Shown here: one piece after another, positions 22,314-32,750 of the stretch
How positions within the stretch are numbered: the stretch's first letter is position 1
How the letters are laid out: every line of letters starts with the position of its first letter
NCBI GenBank assembly: GCA_900208305.1
Contig: OAPG01000021.1
Location: 434,001 to 498,000, forward strand
Direction of reading: 5' to 3'
Length of the DNA: 64,000 bases
From: Melanopsichium pennsylvanicum
Lineage: Eukaryota; Basidiomycota; Ustilaginomycetes; Ustilaginales
Position numbers and translations under genes: made by a program
Notes under the pieces: model-generated
The model's input: the letters and a program-made list of their open reading frames with translations, nothing else
What the model was told of the DNA's origin: nothing
Databases searched by the model: none

Positions 22314-23660
22314 ATGGATTTCGACGATATCGGCAGCAAGCTTGCCAATCTTACCATGTACGACGTCAAGTCGCTCTACCGTTCCGCCCGAAACTACGCG
22401 CTGAACGTCTCGGAAATCGAAGCCAAAGTCGATGAAGCCACCAACGACGACCCTTGGGGTGCCAGTTCCACCCTCATGCAAGAGATCGCGCTGGCGACCA
22501 ACAATTTCCAAGACTTTAACGAGATCATGCCCACCATCTACCGTCGCTTCATGGAGAAGGAAGCTCGTGAGTGGCGTCAGATCTACAAGGCCTTGCAGCT
22601 CCTCGAGTATCTGGTCAAGCACGGATCGGAGCGAGTGGTTGATGATGCTCGTTCCCACCTGGCTACCATCAAGATTCTGCGTAACTTCCACTATATTGAT
22701 GAGAAGGGCAAGGATCAGGGTATCAACGTACGTAATCGTGCCAAGGAGCTCGCTGATCTCTTATCGGATGTAGACAGGATCAGACAGGAGAGGAGAAAGG
22801 CTCGTAGTAACAAGTCCAAGTACACTGGTGGAGGCAATGGCGAGTTTGTGCCCGGCAGCGGTACCCGTTACGGTGGATTCGGAAGCGACAGCTACTGGGC
22901 CGGTGGAGGAGCTGCTCCTGGCGCCGGCAGCTCGAGTAGTTTTGGTGGTGGTGGAGGTGCTGCAGCTCGTGAGAGCTTCGAGGAGTACGATGCAGGTGAA
23001 TACGAAGAGACGCCTGCTGCGAGGCCGAGCTCGAGTACCACGCGTGCCGGTGGTTCGCGCTCCTCCCAGGCCGCGCCTCCTAAGAAGGAAGCACCCAAGG
23101 TGGCCGACCTGTTCAGCTTTGACGATGATGATGAGCCTGCTGCACCTGCTCCTTCGGCTGTTGCTGCCCAGCCAGCTTCCGGACCTGCCGCTACAGTCAA
23201 TGATGCGTTCGGAGACGACTTTGATGATTTCCAAGCTGCCCCCGCCTCTTCTGCCGCTGCAAAACCAGCTGCTGCCCCAGCGGCGAAATCTCAATCGGCT
23301 TCGTTCGATTTCTTCGACTCGGCACCAGCCATCCCATCAGCCCCGAAATCTACTGCCTCGAGTGGTGTGATGTCGCCTTCCCAGCCTTCGCAAGCATCCA
23401 CACCCTCTGCTGGTACTGGCGCCGGTACTGGCGCTGCTGGTTCGCGTCCCGCCGCCTCCACCAACTCGTCGTTCAACTTTGACGATCTTTGGGCCGCCTC
23501 TTCTGGCAAGTCGAGCAACGCTGCTGGAAAGCAGAAGATGTCGATGGCAGAGATGGCCAAAACCAAAAGCTCGAACGCGTTGTTCGCTTCGTCCTCCTCC
23601 TCCTCGGCTCAGCCGGCTGCCCAGCAGAACAAGAAGGAGGACATCTTTGATCTGCTCTAG
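22314..23660 (+). CDS. ENT3: ENTH-domain clathrin adaptor, Ent3/epsinR type, 448 aa
   Basis: Single exon. Residues ~10-150 are an ENTH domain (KARNYALNVSEIEAKVDEAT-like start, DPWGASSTLMQEIA, EWRQIYKALQLLEYLVKHG, then DVDRIRQERRKAR). The Gly/Ser- and Ala/Pro-rich tail carries repeated acidic-aromatic peptides: SFDDDDE, GDDFDDFQAA, SFDFFDS, SFNFDDLW and the terminal EDIFDLL. DFxDF-type peptides bind gamma-ear domains of GGA/AP-1, and the last peptide resembles a clathrin box. This favours the trans-Golgi/endosome epsinR/Ent3 class over the endocytic Ent1/2 class, which would have ubiquitin-interacting motifs and NPF repeats; none are seen. Role: phosphoinositide-dependent cargo sorting between Golgi and endosomes. 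Confidence 0.85.
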   Translation: MDFDDIGSKLANLTMYDVKSLYRSARNYALNVSEIEAKVDEATNDDPWGASSTLMQEIALATNNFQDFNEIMPTIYRRFMEKEAREWRQIYKALQLLEYLVKHGSERVVDDARSHLATIKILRNFHYIDEKGKDQGINVRNRAKELADLLSDVDRIRQERRKARSNKSKYTGGGNGEFVPGSGTRYGGFGSDSYWAGGGAAPGAGSSSSFGGGGGAAARESFEEYDAGEYEETPAARPSSSTTRAGGSRSSQAAPPKKEAPKVADLFSFDDDDEPAAPAPSAVAAQPASGPAATVNDAFGDDFDDFQAAPASSAAAKPAAAPAAKSQSASFDFFDSAPAIPSAPKSTASSGVMSPSQPSQASTPSAGTGAGTGAAGSRPAASTNSSFNFDDLWAASSGKSSNAAGKQKMSMAEMAKTKSSNALFASSSSSSAQPAAQQNKKEDIFDLL

Positions 23661-23956
23661 TGTCGCCAACTACCCAGCCCACATCATGTATACAGTATTT
23701 TTCTCGCATATTCGATAACCTTTAGATCTCGTCCTTGCATCTTGTTTGCTCTACCCGCACAAAGCGCTGTGATAGAGAGGTCAGTGCGCATGCGCTAAGT
23801 TAGTGTTGGCGACGCATCGTGCTTGCGCGTGGAAGAAAGCTGAGTCGGAACCCTTTTTCTAGCTTTCATGACCCGTCGGAGCGTTGGTGTAAAGCAGCCA
23901 TCTCCATTCACCGTTCCCTTAGCTCACGATCATACGCTTCGGTTTTGGAGAGCGAG

Positions 23957-26424
23957 ATGGGCCGCAACCAGCGCAAGCTCGTCAAGACCACCCGTATCGT
24001 GGCGCGAGTGCTATCCCGAACCTTCAGAATTCGGAGCGGATATGAAGTCGCCCATCTCCGCACTCGGATCCCGCCTTCCAAAACGTCGAGATTCAAGATT
24101 ACCAGCACTACCGAGGCTGCGATAGCATTGCGTGCCTTCCTCGGATCACGTTCCAATCAAGACAACGGCCGCGAAATTCGATTGCTTCCTGCTTCAAGCT
24201 CAGTCCTCGCAGGCTTGAAGACGGGCGATATCATCGAGGCCTCCTGCGAGGAGCTCAAGAAGTTGGTTCTCATCTCGTCCGTCGGCCAGCGCTCCATCAG
24301 CGGCTTCGAGGTGGCACATAGATCCGGCAGCATTCTGCACGATGTGACGCGAGACAACGAGGTCTTCGTGACCAACCGCAAATTCACACTTCTAAGCCGC
24401 ACCTTCGTCACAGCCAAGGTCGATCCCGACAGCGTCAGAGTGCGATATGCTTGGGACGAGGGAAAGCCGGCTTTCGTCAGCCTCGAGGCGTGGGCTGCAC
24501 AAGGGCCTTCAGCTCCGGAAGTAGATTTTCACGAAGGTGACTATGTCATGCTCGCCTCGAGAAATAAAGCTCTGCTCTACATTGTTCAGGTGCATCGGAT
24601 TCGCAACCTCGATGTATACGTCCGAAGGCTGCATCGTCAAGCAACGGAGACCGATGCAGAGTTCAGACATGAACGTTTGCTCTTCCCCAACACCGAACTC
24701 ACCCGCATCAGACGTTCGACATTCAAGCCTGTCGCCAAATGTCATGTCTCGATCATCACCAACGCCGCTTCGTCTTGGTCGACAGACCCGACCGAGTTCT
24801 TTGTCACCGAGAGTATTGCCAGACACTTGCGCCCAGAGTGCTCACTGTGTAGCACGGCCTTTCGGGATGAACGCCGACAGCGACAGAATGCATCACCACT
24901 CAAGGCCATGGAACTCATGTGCGGCGCTGGCGGCCTGAGTCTCGGGCTCGACCTGTCTGGAGTTTGCGAGACCAAATACGCCTTCGACACAGATGCAAAC
25001 GCGGTGGATACTTTCCGATCCCACCATCCGACCGCAAAGGTGTTCTGCGGTGATGCTGGTGAGGCGCTCCAACGCGCCATAGCTGGGCGCAAATCTCGCG
25101 AAGGAACACCATATCCTCAGCCAGGCCAAGTCGACATCATCTCTGCTGGCCCGCCTTGTCAAGGCTTCAGCAGGATGAATCGACACGCGCCTGAGGAGGC
25201 GCACAATGATCCAAGGAACCTACTCGTCTGCACTGTGCTTGGCTGGGTCGACCATCTGCGACCAAAGTACATCGTGTTGGAGAATGTGGAGGGCTTTGCG
25301 AGCGCAAAACTGGGTGGGCATAAGCAGGGCATGGTCAAGCTCGTCATGAAGTGTATGTTGGAAATGGGATATGGGGTGACATGTGGATTCGTACAATCGG
25401 GCGCGTTTGGAGGCCCCCAGTCAAGGAAGCGCTTTGTTTTGATTGCAGCTATGAAGGATCTCACGCTGCCGTCGCTGCCGCAGCCGACTCACCACTTTCT
25501 TGGAAGGGCCGCCTTTCGTTTCGCTTGGGAAGACGGCAACGACAGGTTGCACACTATCGGAGTGGTCCCAGCACCAGCTCTCTTGCCAGCCGTCACGGTG
25601 TCTGATGCCATCAACGACCTTCCTGTATTCGACTGGAAGGACCCGCACAAGATCTACGCAGGTCGAGACCGTATCGAGGACGAGCGCCACCTCGCAGGCA
25701 TCCCGCAGCTCAATGTGGCACGAGGAGAAGTAGTAGGCTTCTCAGCAAAGCGGTATCATTCTCAACCTCGAAACTCTTACCAAGAGCGGATGCGAGTGCT
25801 CGCTGGTCAAACCACGAGGAGTGTGACGCAGCATCAGACTTCGTCCAACTTTGATCCCAAGACGGTGGAGCAAGTGGTCAATGTTGCTATGAAGCCTGGC
25901 GCAAATTACGACTCTTGGAGCCATCCTAGCGTTTGCAAACCTAAGCTGTTGGATGAGCTTTCGGTGAGTTTACTCCCCCCCCCCACAACCATGTTGATTT
26001 TAGGATCACGGCTTCAAGTGAAAAAAGACGCTGATACTGGAGTTCAACTTCTTCCTCTTAGGTACAGCGTAAGCGCTTGCGTGATCGGTCGTATAAATTC
26101 GAACGGCTCGATGGGAAACGTTACTTCAAGGCTTTGATGACCTCGTTGAATGCTCAAGGTAGTGTGATTCATCCAACGCAACGAAGGGTGCTTACGGTGC
26201 GCGAGTGTGCTCGTGCTCAAGGGTTCCCTGACTGGGTCGAATTTCATACCGAACAGACGGATATCACGCTTGGGTCGGCATATCGACAGATCGGTAATGC
26301 TGTTCCCATCCCTCTCTCGAACGCCATTGGAAGGTCGATCATGGTTGCTCGTATGCAAGACTCAAAGAAGTTGACACAACAGCAAGAATCGCCACAGCCG
26401 ACCGCATCACTACCATCAACATAA
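23957..26424 (+). CDS. DNMT1-like cytosine-C5 DNA methyltransferase with BAH domain, 789 aa
   Basis: Exons 23957-25963 and 26062-26424. The frame is open to about 23819, but the first ATG is at 23957. A BAH-like segment starts near residue 189 (DFHEGDYVMLAS, LLYIVQVHRI). A Cys pair (PECSLCS) precedes the catalytic domain. C5-MTase motifs are complete and in order: I (ELMCGAGGLSLGL, ~318), IV (SAGPPCQGFSRMNR, catalytic Cys, ~396), VI (VLENVEGF, ~440), VIII (GGPQSRKRF, ~488), IX (RVLTVRECARAQGFPD, ~710) and X (YRQIGNAVP, ~745). All key residues are present, so activity is expected. No RFTS or CXXC domain and only one BAH are visible, making it shorter than animal DNMT1 and closer to fungal DNMT1/Dim-2-type enzymes. 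The intron contains a run of C. Dnmt5 is excluded by the lack of a helicase module. It lies 296 bases downstream of the epsin gene in the same direction. Confidence 0.9.
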
Positions 26425-27088
26425 TCATCGTCACAAGTGAAAATTGCTGAATACATTCACATCATCGACTAATTGAGGTATCAAATGTAGTTTAGGTAGT
26501 CATGGCTGAAGCTGGATTGCTCACCATGTTGAGAAAATGTAGAAAAGTTGTTTGCATACAGAACAAGACAATATTGTGGTAGCGTGTGACTGCGATTTCC
26601 TTTGAGAGCAAAGGTGTGCGAGTAAAATACCGACCGCCTTTTCGTAGCTCCTTTTCTTGTTGTTTTGTATGTAACTCCACTTTCTTCGGATCAGCCGTTG
26701 CGCGCACACACACGCTGACCCTCCTCACTTAGCTTTCGGCTTATTTCCGAATCGTTTTGTCCCACTCCCATCATCTGCTTCAAATCTTCTTTCACTTGCA
26801 TCAATCCTCACGTCAAACGCCACCATTTGCTATATGCGCTTGTGCACCAGCGTCTCTTCCTCGACCAACGAGCTGATCTGTGCTCGACAATCAGCTGCAC
26901 TCTGTGCCTCTTCAACTCCAGCATCTGTGCTGCACTCGAGCCATCTCAGCCCATTTGAAACTTTTTTAGCTCCAGTGAAAAGCTTGTATTCATTTGAATC
27001 TCTCACCCACAGGCAGCATCAATAGGAAAAACTCTCCTTGGACGCTAAAAGCGTCAAAGCAGTATAACACATCAAGCAGTAGCCCAAT
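26425..27088. other. Intergenic region before the poly(A) polymerase gene
   Basis: 3' UTR of the methyltransferase gene and promoter/leader of the poly(A) polymerase gene. No gene or repeat of note. Confidence 0.5.
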
Positions 27089-29237
27089 ATGCCCACATCA
27101 GCATCAACAGTCGAGCCAGCTCTCGGTGGTGGTCCGACCAGAAACCTCGGCGTCACTCCTCCTATCGCCACAAACGGTCCAACAGCCAGAGAGATCGAAG
27201 TCACCAAGACGCTCGTTGCTGAGCTCGAAAAGCAGCGCGTGTTTGAGTCGGATGATGAGAGTAAAGTTCGGTAAGTCCATCCCGTCCATCCCATCCGTGT
27301 CGCACTTTCTACCTCGGACCACTTTTCACGCAAGCTGACCATCCGTCATTGTGTTTTTGTATGTTGGCCTCGTTAGCGAGGTGATCTTGGGCAAACTCGA
27401 TGCGATGGTCAAGGATTTTGTGTATCGCGTATCAATATCCTACGGCATGTCCGAATCGCTCGCCCGGTCGGCTGGTGGCAAGATCTTTACCTTTGGTTCC
27501 TATCGTCTCGGTGTCCACGGTCCTGGATCTGATATCGACACACTTTGCGTCGTACCCAAACACGTACAACGTGAAGACTTTTTCTCCGTGTTCGAATCCA
27601 TGCTCAAAGAACGGGAAGAGGTGACCGAAGTGGCCGGCGTACCCACCGCACACGTACCCTTGATCGCAGCCAAGTTTATGGGCGTCGATATCGATTTCAC
27701 TTTTGCACGCCTTGCGTTGCCCAGGGTGGAGGACAGCTTGTCGTTGGAGGATGACAATCTGTTGAGGAATCTGGACGAGAGGGATGTGAGGAGTTTGGGT
27801 GGATCTCGAGTCACGGACGGCATCTTGAGACTCGTGCCGAATATCCATGTGTTCCGAATGGCATTGAGGTGTATCAAGCTTTGGGCTCAGAGAAGGGCGA
27901 TCTACTCGAACGTCATGGGTTTCCTCGGTGGTGTAGCTTGGGCTATGCTTACGGCCAGAATTTGCCAATTGTACCCGAACGAGGCGGCGGGTGCGATCGT
28001 CAGTCGGTTCTTTATCATTCTGTATCAGTGGAAGTGGCCTCAACCCGTGTTGCTTACCCAGATCGAGGATGGACCTTTGTCGGTGAGGGTATGGAATCCG
28101 AAGCTCTACCCATCCGATCGATTGCATCGAATGCCCATCATTACCCCCGCTTACCCTGGTATGTGTGCAACGCACAACGTGTCACAATCGACCCAGATGG
28201 TCATGACGTCGGAATTCAAACTTGCAGCCGAAGTCGTGGATCGCGTCATCATCGGCAAGACGGATTGGAGCGAATTGTTCACCAAACACAACTTTTTCTT
28301 CAAGTACAAGTACTATCTTCAAGTCATCGCATCGTCGGGCTCGGCAGATCTTCAACTGAAATGGCATGGTACCGTCGAAAGCAAGATACGACAATTGGTG
28401 ATGAAGTTGGAACTCGTACCCACCATCACGTGTGCACATCCGTTCATCAAGGGATTCGATCAGGTGAGTGAATGTTGGAATGACCATGAAGTGCGTCTTG
28501 TTGCCACTGGGGACATTCCGGAAGAAGTAGCTCAACGTACACAAAAGGTAGCGTCCCTTCCAGAAAGCGAGGAGGCCAAAGTTGCGGCTGAAGAGGAAGC
28601 AATCAAGATCACAGAAGGAAAAGCGGGGCATAGGATGATCTACACTACCACATTTTACATTGGATTGAGCATCGAACCGAAATTGGCGGGTGAAGGACAT
28701 AGGAAGTTGGACATTAGTTATCCCACCGCCGAATTTACGGGCAAAGTCAAGCAGTGGGAACAGTACGATGAGTCGAGTATGGGAATTGTTGTTCGGCATA
28801 TTAAATGGACTCAGTTGCCAGGATATGTGTTTGAAGGTGGTGAGAATAGGGTGACTGCAGCAGCGAGTGCGGGTGGTAAAGTGAATGGTAAGAGGGTCAA
28901 GTCGGGTGGCAAAAAGAAGCAAAGTAATAATGGTAGTGATGGGAATGGTGATGCCACAGGTGGTATTGGTTTGGGAACAACGTCCTGTAATGGAGAAGAA
29001 ACGTTCAAGGCAGTGAATAATGGAGAGGATGCAGAAATGGCTTCACCTACAAAGAAACAGAGAACCATTGTAACTGGTGCAGGGTTAGGAATTCACAACA
29101 GTGCAACAGTAGGAGGGAATACGACGCCAATGCTACCTTTGCAACCAACAACAGCATCCAAAGAATTGGAAAACTTTCAATTGGCAACGGGAAACAAACC
29201 TATCGCTGCTTCCACTCATGCTGCTGCCAATCAGTGA
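27089..29237 (+). CDS. PAP1: Nuclear poly(A) polymerase, 680 aa
   Basis: Exons 27089-27270 and 27377-29237 join within an Arg codon (KVR/EVILGKL). The nucleotidyltransferase core shows FGSYRLGVHGPGSDIDTLCV (GS helix turn plus the first two catalytic Asp) near residues 100-118 and the third carboxylate in GVDIDFTFARL near 160. The central domain (AMLTARICQLYPNEA, FFIILYQWKWPQPVLL) and an RNA-binding domain with HPFIKGFDQ follow, then a Gly/Lys-rich tail with KRVKSGGKKKQ, a likely nuclear localisation signal. Yeast Pap1 has 568 residues; the extra length is in this C-terminal tail. The enzyme adds poly(A) tails as part of the cleavage and polyadenylation machinery. Confidence 0.93.
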
Positions 29238-30038
29238 TGATCTATCTTGCCTCTGATGATGTGATTAGACTTGCTTTTTCTTTCCCTTTTCAAGAAAAAA
29301 AAAAAAAGTTTGCAGGTTTCAAAAAAAAAAAAAAAAAATAAAAAAAAAAAAGCAAAAAAAAAAACAGCACTTGATTGTGGGTTTTTCCTTTCGGCTGGTG
29401 TGTGTTTGTTTGTTTGAGTATATTTACTGTGCTTGTTTGCTCTGTTTGCTTTGTGTTTTTTTCTTTTTTTTTTTGATGGATTTCAAACACAAGTTTAACG
29501 ATCATTCAGATTGGTGTGGGTGGGTGGGGGGGGGGTTATGCAAGCAAGAACCTTGAAACTATAATTGTTCGACAAGGTGCGAATGTGTGTTTTGGAGGGA
29601 AAGATAAAAGGTCTGTGTGTGTGTGTTTGTATTTTTGATCTTTTTTTTTTTCTCTCTCTCTCTCTCTTTGGCAATGTCGCTTTCACCACACGGCAGTCAT
29701 ATACGACACGGTGCGCAGTGGGCAAGACACTGGGGAGAAAAAAAAAGTTTGGTACTACTACTAGCTACATCTGACGTCACATAAATGTGAGGGGGCGGGA
29801 GTGTGTGTCATTTTGTCGACTCGCCAAATTGGCGATTCGGGGTGTGTGCGTGTGTGTGCGTGTATTTGCGTGTGAGGGTGATGAGAGAAGGATGAAGTCC
29901 TTTGGTAGGAAAGGCCGTAAGAGATGCAAAAGAAACAGGTGTTTCGCCTTTTCATAGAACTTCAAAAAATGCCAACGTTTTGTGTGTGTGTATGTGTGTG
30001 AAGCGGGCGTCGAGATCGAAAGTATTTTGAGTATGGAT
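29238..30038. repeat. Low-complexity 3' region: A/T runs, GT-rich and CT tracts
   Basis: Between the convergent poly(A) polymerase and L17 genes lie interrupted A runs (29294-29362), T runs (29457-29474, 29640-29652) followed by a CT microsatellite (29652-29668), and GT-rich stretches (29520-29540, 29617-29630, 29838-29880, 29980-30000). There are no genes. Such tracts are prone to slippage and assembly error. Confidence 0.75.
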
Positions 30039-31963
30039 TTAGGCCTTGATAGAGCGAGCAGCAGCAACACGCTTCTGAGCGATCTGGCGCTTGTTCAACC
30101 TAACGGTCAAATCGGAAGAATCAGCCTTGGGAACTTGAGCAGCAGGTTCGGAAAGCAAGATCTCGGCGTGGATGGGGTGACCCTCGTAAGGGTTGATACG
30201 ACCGTGAGCACGGTACGTGCGACGACGCGTCTTAGGTGCCTGCTGAATCACAATGTTGCGAATCACAAGCTCCTCAGTCTCCAATCCCTTTGCTTCGGCG
30301 TTGGCCTCTGCGTTCTTGAGCAAAGCAAGAAGGAACTTGACAGACTTGACGGGCCATCGACCTGTTTTTTGTTACGTTGAGGACAATGTGATGAACAGGA
30401 TGGGAGAGAGGGAGAAGAGGGTCAATAACGACTCGTTTGAAAGTGTGGAACAAGTAAAATAGATGGCAAAGAGTGCTGGACCGAAGTCTTGTGCTTGCGT
30501 TTGCATTTGCCTGTGGCAAAGTCCTGTCGTAAATCCAAAGAGTCCGATCTGTGACTGCCCCAGCTGCCCTTTTGTCTTTGAAAAATTTGCCAAATCTGAA
30601 CGAAGCTGCTGCATGCAAATACCACTTCCCTTACAGCAAGAGTGCCGCGAAGTGCATTGCTTCGTTGCCATTATGCCCTTATCAAACTCCCTTCGAAATC
30701 CTTTTTTCCTGCGACTCGCCTCCCTCCTTTGCCTACGCCTTGTGCCCTTCCCTGGCTGCGCAACACACTTTCGCATGCCGTCAACCTTGATTCCTTGATC
30801 TTGCCTTTGACTGGATGCTCTGAATAGAGGTGCAAGGAGAAGAAAAAAAAACTTACCCTGAGTGGTCTTGAACTCCTTAGCCTGCTGGGTGCGGCCGACA
30901 CCGCCGTTGAAGCGACGGAAAGGGATGCACTGCTTCTTCTCAACAACGTTGCCGAGGTAAGCGTAAGCCTTCTGAAGCTTCATGCCGTTGACGGCGGCGG
31001 CGGTCTCGCGCGTGTTCTTGAAGTGAACACGGAGGTACTGACCGCGCGACTTGGCGGTCTTCTCCACGAGCTTGGAGTCGTCGAAAGCGTATCGGACCTG
31101 TGTACGGTTGGTAGTTATGCAAGAAATACAGTCGAATGCATAGAAGGAGCAGAGATGGGAGATGTGAGTTTATAAAAATGAGGACCGGTTTGAAAAAGTT
31201 GGACGAACACAAAGTCCGGCAAGAAGTCATCCACAACGACCAGCGAGCGAGCAATCAATTTGGGTCGGGAAAGAAGAGAAACTATGCGTCGTTGGATTGG
31301 GCTGCAGTTTGACAATTGTTGTCCGATGGCGTTGAGATGGGTGTCCCTTGACGTCTGATGACTGCATTCGTCCAATCAATGGCATCAAGGTCGGTATGTA
31401 CAACATGGCGCTACACGCGTGTAATGCTGCCTGGGAGTCTGCCATGCGAGTGTTTGGAGATGTCTTTGGTACTCTCATGATTCAAGGATGTTGAATCATC
31501 GAGTGCGTACGCCGCAGTTACAGGTGATGGGTATGGAGTAGGCATCATTTGACCAAACTTCTGCTGGACGCATTTCTCTCGTGCCTACCCTCAAGGATGG
31601 TCTGCTTGTCGGTAGGGTATCCTCCGATTACTGTCGCCTTCAGACCAAAATGCTTCAAGACCACGCGTTCGTCTGGAATGTGGTCTTCTGTCAAGTTTAC
31701 TGACTCTGATGTGCAGCAATCTCTTCGTCATAAAATAGCATGATTGTCTATATCAAGCTTTCCCATCTGCGGTGTCTGTTTCAAAGTCGGGCCGCATCTG
31801 CTGAATTGAAGGGAGCCACGTATGAGTCGATACTTGTACGGATCTGCTGATGCTATTGCTATCAATATTGCTGATGATGCTGACGCTGTGCAGGTGATTT
31901 GTTGTTGGATCGCTATGTTGTCTGGTCGTCGTAGATGCACATTTGGCAATAGGTACATACCAT
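30039..31963 (-). CDS. RPL17: 60S ribosomal protein uL22 (L17), 188 aa, start codon isolated by a long intron
   Basis: Exons on the minus strand: 31963-31961 (only the ATG, followed by GTATGT), 31097-30857 and 30361-30039. The total is 567 nt. The protein begins [20 protein letters not shown] and contains the L17/L22 signature blocks [58 protein letters not shown] and [20 protein letters not shown]. These form the globular domain and the long loop lining the exit tunnel. A spliced ATG exon is common in fungal ribosomal-protein genes. The first intron (~863 nt) and second (~495 nt) are long for this genome, as expected for ribosomal-protein genes. The isolated ATG is the best donor-preceded candidate with an in-phase join; transcripts would confirm it. 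Confidence 0.88.
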
Positions 31964-32750
31964 CTTGAATAGCGTATGGGGGAGGTGAGCCTTGAGGATG
32001 ATGGTGAAGATGGCGAAGCGAGAGAGCAACTGACTTTGCCAGTCCGTTTGGCTTGCTAGGCTTGCTGGCTGGCTGGCTGTCCGTCCGTGTGAGTGTGGGT
32101 GAGACTGAATATAGTGAGTTGACAGCGTGGAAATTCAATTTGAGATTTCTCCAGCCTTGACAACTACTGGACTGTAACTGCCCTTGCTTCTGAATTTGGT
32201 GGCACTCGCCGACTACAGTACTTACAATAGCTATCTCAGCGACGCGAGGCCAAATTTGGAGCCTTGACAGGCACATGAAGGACCTGCTTGGTTTGAGTTT
32301 TCTAAATTACTCAGGTCGGTCTAAAATTTTGTATCCAAATCGAGTTTTTCAATTCGCTTCCCAAATTAATAATTTCTAATCATTTCGTGTTCCTCTTACT
32401 CTACAACCGAATGCATTCACTCAAGCACAAGAGAAAACTGTAAAAACGTCACGTGTATTAGCTCTCAAAACTGTAAACGCTGGCAAAGAACACATGCAAG
32501 GAAAATAATCTAACCTCTCAATTGGTGACGATCTCACATTTCAAAAATCATGCTACCGCCCAAATCGGCCTTTGCACTTAAAGCGAGAAGAAAGAACAAG
32601 ACGTTACAACAGGGCATCCAATACAACAGGGCATCCAATTCAATCGTGGTGGGACAAGTAAATTACTGTGCTAGACATGTTTATAAATTAGATAGCACTC
32701 AAGAAGAATACGTGCTGTTTGAACACCAACAAGCTTGAACCCATGTGTGC
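31964..32750. other. Intergenic region upstream of RPL17
   Basis: Promoter of the L17 gene and 3' region of the decarboxylase-hydrolase gene. A short direct repeat (aacagggcatccaat twice, 32609-32640) and a GTAAATTACTGTG motif copy near 32657 occur. A 62-codon frame at 32550 has no support as a gene. Confidence 0.5.

Noticed and set aside
23819..23956. N-terminal extension of the methyltransferase upstream of 23957
   Set aside because: The frame is open but has no ATG; only a GTG at its beginning.
30362..31960. C/D-box snoRNA inside the RPL17 introns
   Set aside because: TGATGA-like and CTGA-like strings occur (for example near 31870) but on the antisense strand or without proper spacing and terminal stem.
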